A DNA stretch of 64,000 nt from Wuchereria bancrofti. Its lineage: Eukaryota > Nematoda > Chromadorea > Rhabditida > Onchocercidae. The translations under genes were made by a program, and so were the position numbers. The notes under the pieces were generated by a model. That model saw nothing but the letters and a program-made list of their open reading frames with translations. It was not told the DNA's origin and made no database searches. Shown piece after piece: positions 61,501-64,000 of the stretch. Within the stretch, counting starts at the first letter, position 1, and each line of letters opens with the position of its first letter. Location of the stretch: NCBI GenBank assembly GCA_005281725.1, contig SSBO01000012.1:20411060-20475059 (forward strand), in the 5' to 3' direction.

Positions 61501-63299
61501 CTAGCAGCATGCAATTTCACGCCATAGTAGTCGCAACGTCGTGCTGTTTCAAGAAAAGTCAAATCACTTTCACCGGGACTCATACCACTAAAATTTTCAT
61601 AGCTTCAAAAAAAAAAATCCATAACTATATGAATAATTTCAATTTAAAAGAACAATAACAATTTAAATCATATTTAAAAAATTTCTACTTAATATCCTTT
61701 AAATTTTCAACTTTTTTCTTTCTCTCCTAAAATTTTTATTTAATAAATTTTCATTTTAAAATATTTAAGCATACATACATCAATTTCATATGATTTTCCA
61801 TAACTTTTCTCTGGAATTCGCTACTTTGATTAGGTATAAAGCGCGCACTTGACAAATAACTATCGTCAGGATAGTCTTCGGCTGCAAAATCACCACAATC
61901 CGATTGAACAATATATGAAGCCAAAAGCGCAGCTGTATTTTCATTACATAATAGTTCACCCATTGCAAGATCACGTTTAATTTGTAAGGCAAATAAATAC
62001 CTGTAAAGTGAGATGAAAATTACACCCAATTTTTCCTGGAAAATTTTTTATACGAATCAATATTACATGAATAATAGGTTACATTTATAATTATGAAAGT
62101 AAAAAAGATAGAAATTTGGAAGTTTATGAGCTTTTGTAGAATAAATAATAATAAACGGTAATTTGAAGCAATTAGTATATAATATGACGATACGAGGAGC
62201 AAGCAAGAATGAAAAGTGAAAAGCAAGAGTTGAAACAGTAAAGTGCATTATCATATCAATTTATCAGTGAACAAAAAAAAAAAAAAAAACGATTTTGGTG
62301 AAATGAACTTCAATAAAACATTTAATAAAGCCTGAATGTAAAACGAATAAATTTGCACTTGTTTTAACACTGGAAAATTTTCATGAAAATCATTGAAACA
62401 ACAAAATTTAAAAAAAAAAAAAAGAGAAAAAAAGAAACCTCGTATATTCTTCAACAAGATCAGCTGGATTTGGTGTGTAAAATTTGACGATAAAATAGAA
62501 ACGAGCATCGCTATGAGTTGTCGTGATTTGTCGTAAGATAGGCTTATCTTTATCTAACCAACACTAAAAGTTCAATCACAAATAGCATGGACATTTAATA
62601 ATTAATAGAAGAAGGAAAACGAGAAGAAATCTTCATTTAGCTTGTGTAAACTTAATTTCAGTTGTTTTAAATCCAATTTAATTGAAATAATTTAATTTTA
62701 TTATCAATACTCAAGTGTTGTAGGCTATAAAATGCAGTATTCAAGTGCTCGAAGAAATGAAAACGCATGAAATAAAGCATACGTGATTGCCGTAGCAGTC
62801 GGTAAATTCAAGACCGAAATAATCACATTCCAGTAGATTTAAATGACGACATACTTCATCGAATAATGCCTGTCCAAGTGCTTTATGCTGTAGCATTAAT
62901 TTATTTCAGTGTGTTTCATTTCAAATTAATTTTATTTAATATAAACACAGTTTAAATCTGAACTCAGATATTATCTTTTTGCTGATTAAATGAAACTAAC
63001 TAATCGCATTTTCGATTTGATAGCAAATTTCGGTAATTTTATTTAATTTCATTTTTTTTTTTTGCAAATTAATTTTATTCAGTTTAAATTTAAAAACCAA
63101 TAAATAACGATGCTATCTTACGTTTACATAAGTTAATTTAAATGGGAAGCAGTATACTTACCCCTAAATGAAATACACCAACAGAATCATCAAGCATGCG
63201 AACTTTGATGCACATCAATTTTCCACGACGATGATCCATTCCAGGTGGCGGGGGAGCACCAACTCCTTTTGGTATCATTCCGCTTCCCGGTCCACCCAT
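46578..63299 (-). CDS. FARP: FERM, RhoGEF (DH) and double PH domain protein
   Basis: Exons: 63299-63162, 62887-62783, 62563-62439, 62000-61779, 61587-61500, 61276-61121, 60758-60595, 60333-60259, 60154-57406, 55378-55282, 52806-52680, 52431-52364, 51998-51877, 51666-51580, 51245-51112, 50946-50839, 50224-50056, 49896-49804, 49638-49522, 49014-48862, 48747-48555, 48187-48104, 47803-47715, 47527-47411, 47186-47035 and 46653-46578. They give about 1935 residues; human FARP1/2 have about 1050. FARPs bind membranes and receptors and activate Rac/Rho GTPases, notably at synapses and growth cones. The FERM domain (about 26-310) has DYFGLEF and [14 protein letters not shown]; an FA segment ([14 protein letters not shown]) follows. 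Residues 359-1274 are one disordered exon with a run of 14 prolines. The DH (about 1413-1640) is diverged. PH1 ([10 protein letters not shown]) and PH2 ([21 protein letters not shown]) are clear. The exon 9-10 join (GGT|GTCTTG donor) is the least certain. Confidence 0.9.
48030..48098. repeat. Tandem duplication of a 34-bp unit in a FARP intron
   Basis: Two copies of AAAGTAAGTATTAAATTGTA AAAATGAAAAA (second with A for G) lie head to tail. Nothing suggests a function. Confidence 0.7.
52046..52090. repeat. GATAT pentanucleotide microsatellite in a FARP intron
   Basis: About seven perfect copies of the pentamer TGATA, ending in GATACGAC. It is the same unit as the array near 2362. Confidence 0.85.
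52795..53040. repeat. First copy of an about 245-bp direct duplication (exon 11 edge and intron)
   Basis: Starts inside FARP exon 11 and covers its acceptor and upstream intron. The second copy is at 53325-53570, offset by about 530 bases. Shared blocks include ATCTGACACTGAAATAG / ATCCGACATTGAAACAG, GCAGAAAATAGTAAACT / GCAGAAAATGATAAACT and the poly-A tract before CA(C/T)CATCAG. Confidence 0.7.
53325..53570 (-). pseudogene. Decayed duplicate of the 5' end of FARP exon 11
   Basis: This second copy of the duplicated segment has lost the splice acceptor: the functional exon reads TTTCAG|TGTCAGATGATC on the minus strand, the copy reads TTTCAATGTCGGATGACC. A few codons after that point the reading frame also meets a TAA. 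The copy therefore cannot act as an exon, although the first codons (SDDH) are still recognisable. Confidence 0.6.
53920..53948. repeat. GTT trinucleotide run in a FARP intron
   Basis: About nine GTT triplets with one interruption, within the 2.5-kb intron between exons 10 and 11. Confidence 0.75.
56170..56345. repeat. CAA/ACG/GAT trinucleotide-rich tract
   Basis: TAGCAGTGGTAGTAGTAGTA is followed by many CAA, CGA and GAT triplets (ACAACAACAACGATGACAAC and variants). A second such block is at 56482-56545. It lies in the FARP intron between exons 9 and 10. Frames across it give only Cys-, Gln- or Thr-rich artefacts. Confidence 0.8.
56482..56545. repeat. Second CAA/AAC trinucleotide block
   Basis: AACAATAACAATAACAACAA and variants, same type as the block at 56170-56345 and about 140 bases from it. 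Confidence 0.75.
57142..57207. repeat. Tandem duplication of a 33-bp unit
   Basis: 57142-57174 and 57175-57207 are identical apart from the last base; the unit starts AACTTTTGATTATACAATAA. It lies about 180 bases past the alternative FARP stop at 57385-57387. Confidence 0.85.
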
Positions 63300-64000
63300 A
63301 TTTGATCTGCAATGGTCACATTTAAACTGAATTCAAATTCAAATTTATTAAATTTATTTATCCTTTTGACTATTTTCTTATTTTAGACATACAATTAACC
63401 TGAAATACATTGTATTTCAGGTTAATTCAATTTTATGAACAAAACAGGGATTCAATAATGTTACAAAATGCAATTTATAGCAAGATAGAACATGGAGAAA
63501 GTAAGGTTAAGGATAAAAGAGAAAGCACTACTATTCAATTATATTCAGTTCAGGTCACGAGGTCAGGATAAATTCTTGTCTGGCGATTATTGTAAAGGAA
63601 AATGAATAATCATCACGCGTGTTACTTTAACTAAACTTTTTATTTGACTTCTTTTTTTGTTAGTATTATCTGTTCCTGTTCTGGCTGGTTCTTTATTGTT
63701 TGATTGTATGTTTAATACTTCATTTTATAAAAACGGTGGTAACGCTTTATTGTATCAACATTTGTTTTAATTTTTTGATCATCCAAATGTGTATGCAATT
63801 ATTCTACCTGTTTTTGGTAAAAAAAAAAGGTTATAATTTTTGTAGTTTTGCCTTTCAGTATATTTGTTTAAATAATAAAAGTTTTACAACATTGCCAGTT
63901 GAAGCGCATTCTGTGAAGCGCATCTTTTACATCTGGCGCAAAAAAAAAAAAGAATAATATAGAAAGATGAATATCAAAAGCATACGTAAAAGAAAATGGC
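63300..64000. other. 5' flank of the FARP gene with a perfect hairpin
   Basis: TTGCAG lies just before the start codon (63305-63310 on the minus strand), so a leader exon or spliced leader should join there. A 35-bp palindrome sits at 63393-63427. The rest is A+T-rich, and I see no further coding exon. Confidence 0.45.
63393..63427. repeat. Perfect 17-bp inverted repeat with one-base loop
   Basis: AATTAACCTGAAATACA, T, then TGTATTTCAGGTTAATT. The two arms are exact complements. Because of the symmetry both strands read TTTCAGGTTAATT, a good splice-acceptor string. Confidence 0.9.

Overview
The window looks like nuclear DNA of a clade III, probably filarial, nematode. It is strongly A+T rich, its genes are broken by many short GT-AG introns with the nematode acceptor TTTCAG, and the proteins are animal orthologues. 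One of them is a retinoid X receptor, which Caenorhabditis elegans lacks but filarial worms keep. The species assignment is inference. No rRNA, tRNA, CRISPR array, virus or transposase gene was recognised.

Layout. 1-3139 is repeat-bearing DNA without a recognised gene. 3140-3797 (+) is a two-exon single-pass membrane protein of unknown family. 3798-7592 holds an ATT microsatellite and a large inverted repeat (arms 6229-6404 and 6805-6980). 7593-10871 (+) is mitochondrial enoyl-ACP/CoA reductase (MECR). 12598-19343 (-) is the retinoid X receptor. 19344-24209 has no convincing gene. 24210-28110 (-) encodes a NELF-E-like RNA-binding protein. 29415-32434 (-) is a calcium-binding mitochondrial carrier (SCaMC), with a possible first exon at 33418-33474. 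It faces MED22 (33974-35601, +) across about 0.5 kb. Then, all on +, come HAP40 (36230-38873), a NEK6/7-type kinase (40827-43165) and PIG-X (about 44046-45786). 46578-63299 (-) is a single 26-exon FARP gene (FERM, DH, two PH domains).

How they fit together: most are housekeeping or regulatory genes of separate pathways. Three act in RNA polymerase II transcription (RXR, NELF-E, MED22), two in mitochondria (MECR, SCaMC), one in GPI-anchor synthesis (PIG-X), one with huntingtin (HAP40), one in mitotic or trafficking kinase signalling (NEK), and one in cytoskeletal or synaptic Rho-GTPase signalling (FARP). I see no operon that can be proved from sequence.

The most interesting points are a NELF-E-like gene in a nematode, enlarged by a repeated FDTYKP-type motif; an RXR whose usual C-terminal activation helix I cannot find; a FARP with a single 2.75-kb exon coding a roughly 900-residue disordered linker; a decayed duplicate of one FARP exon; and the long inverted repeat at 6.2-7.0 kb. 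All exon joins were worked out by hand from splice signals, reading phase and family similarity remembered from training; no database search was run.
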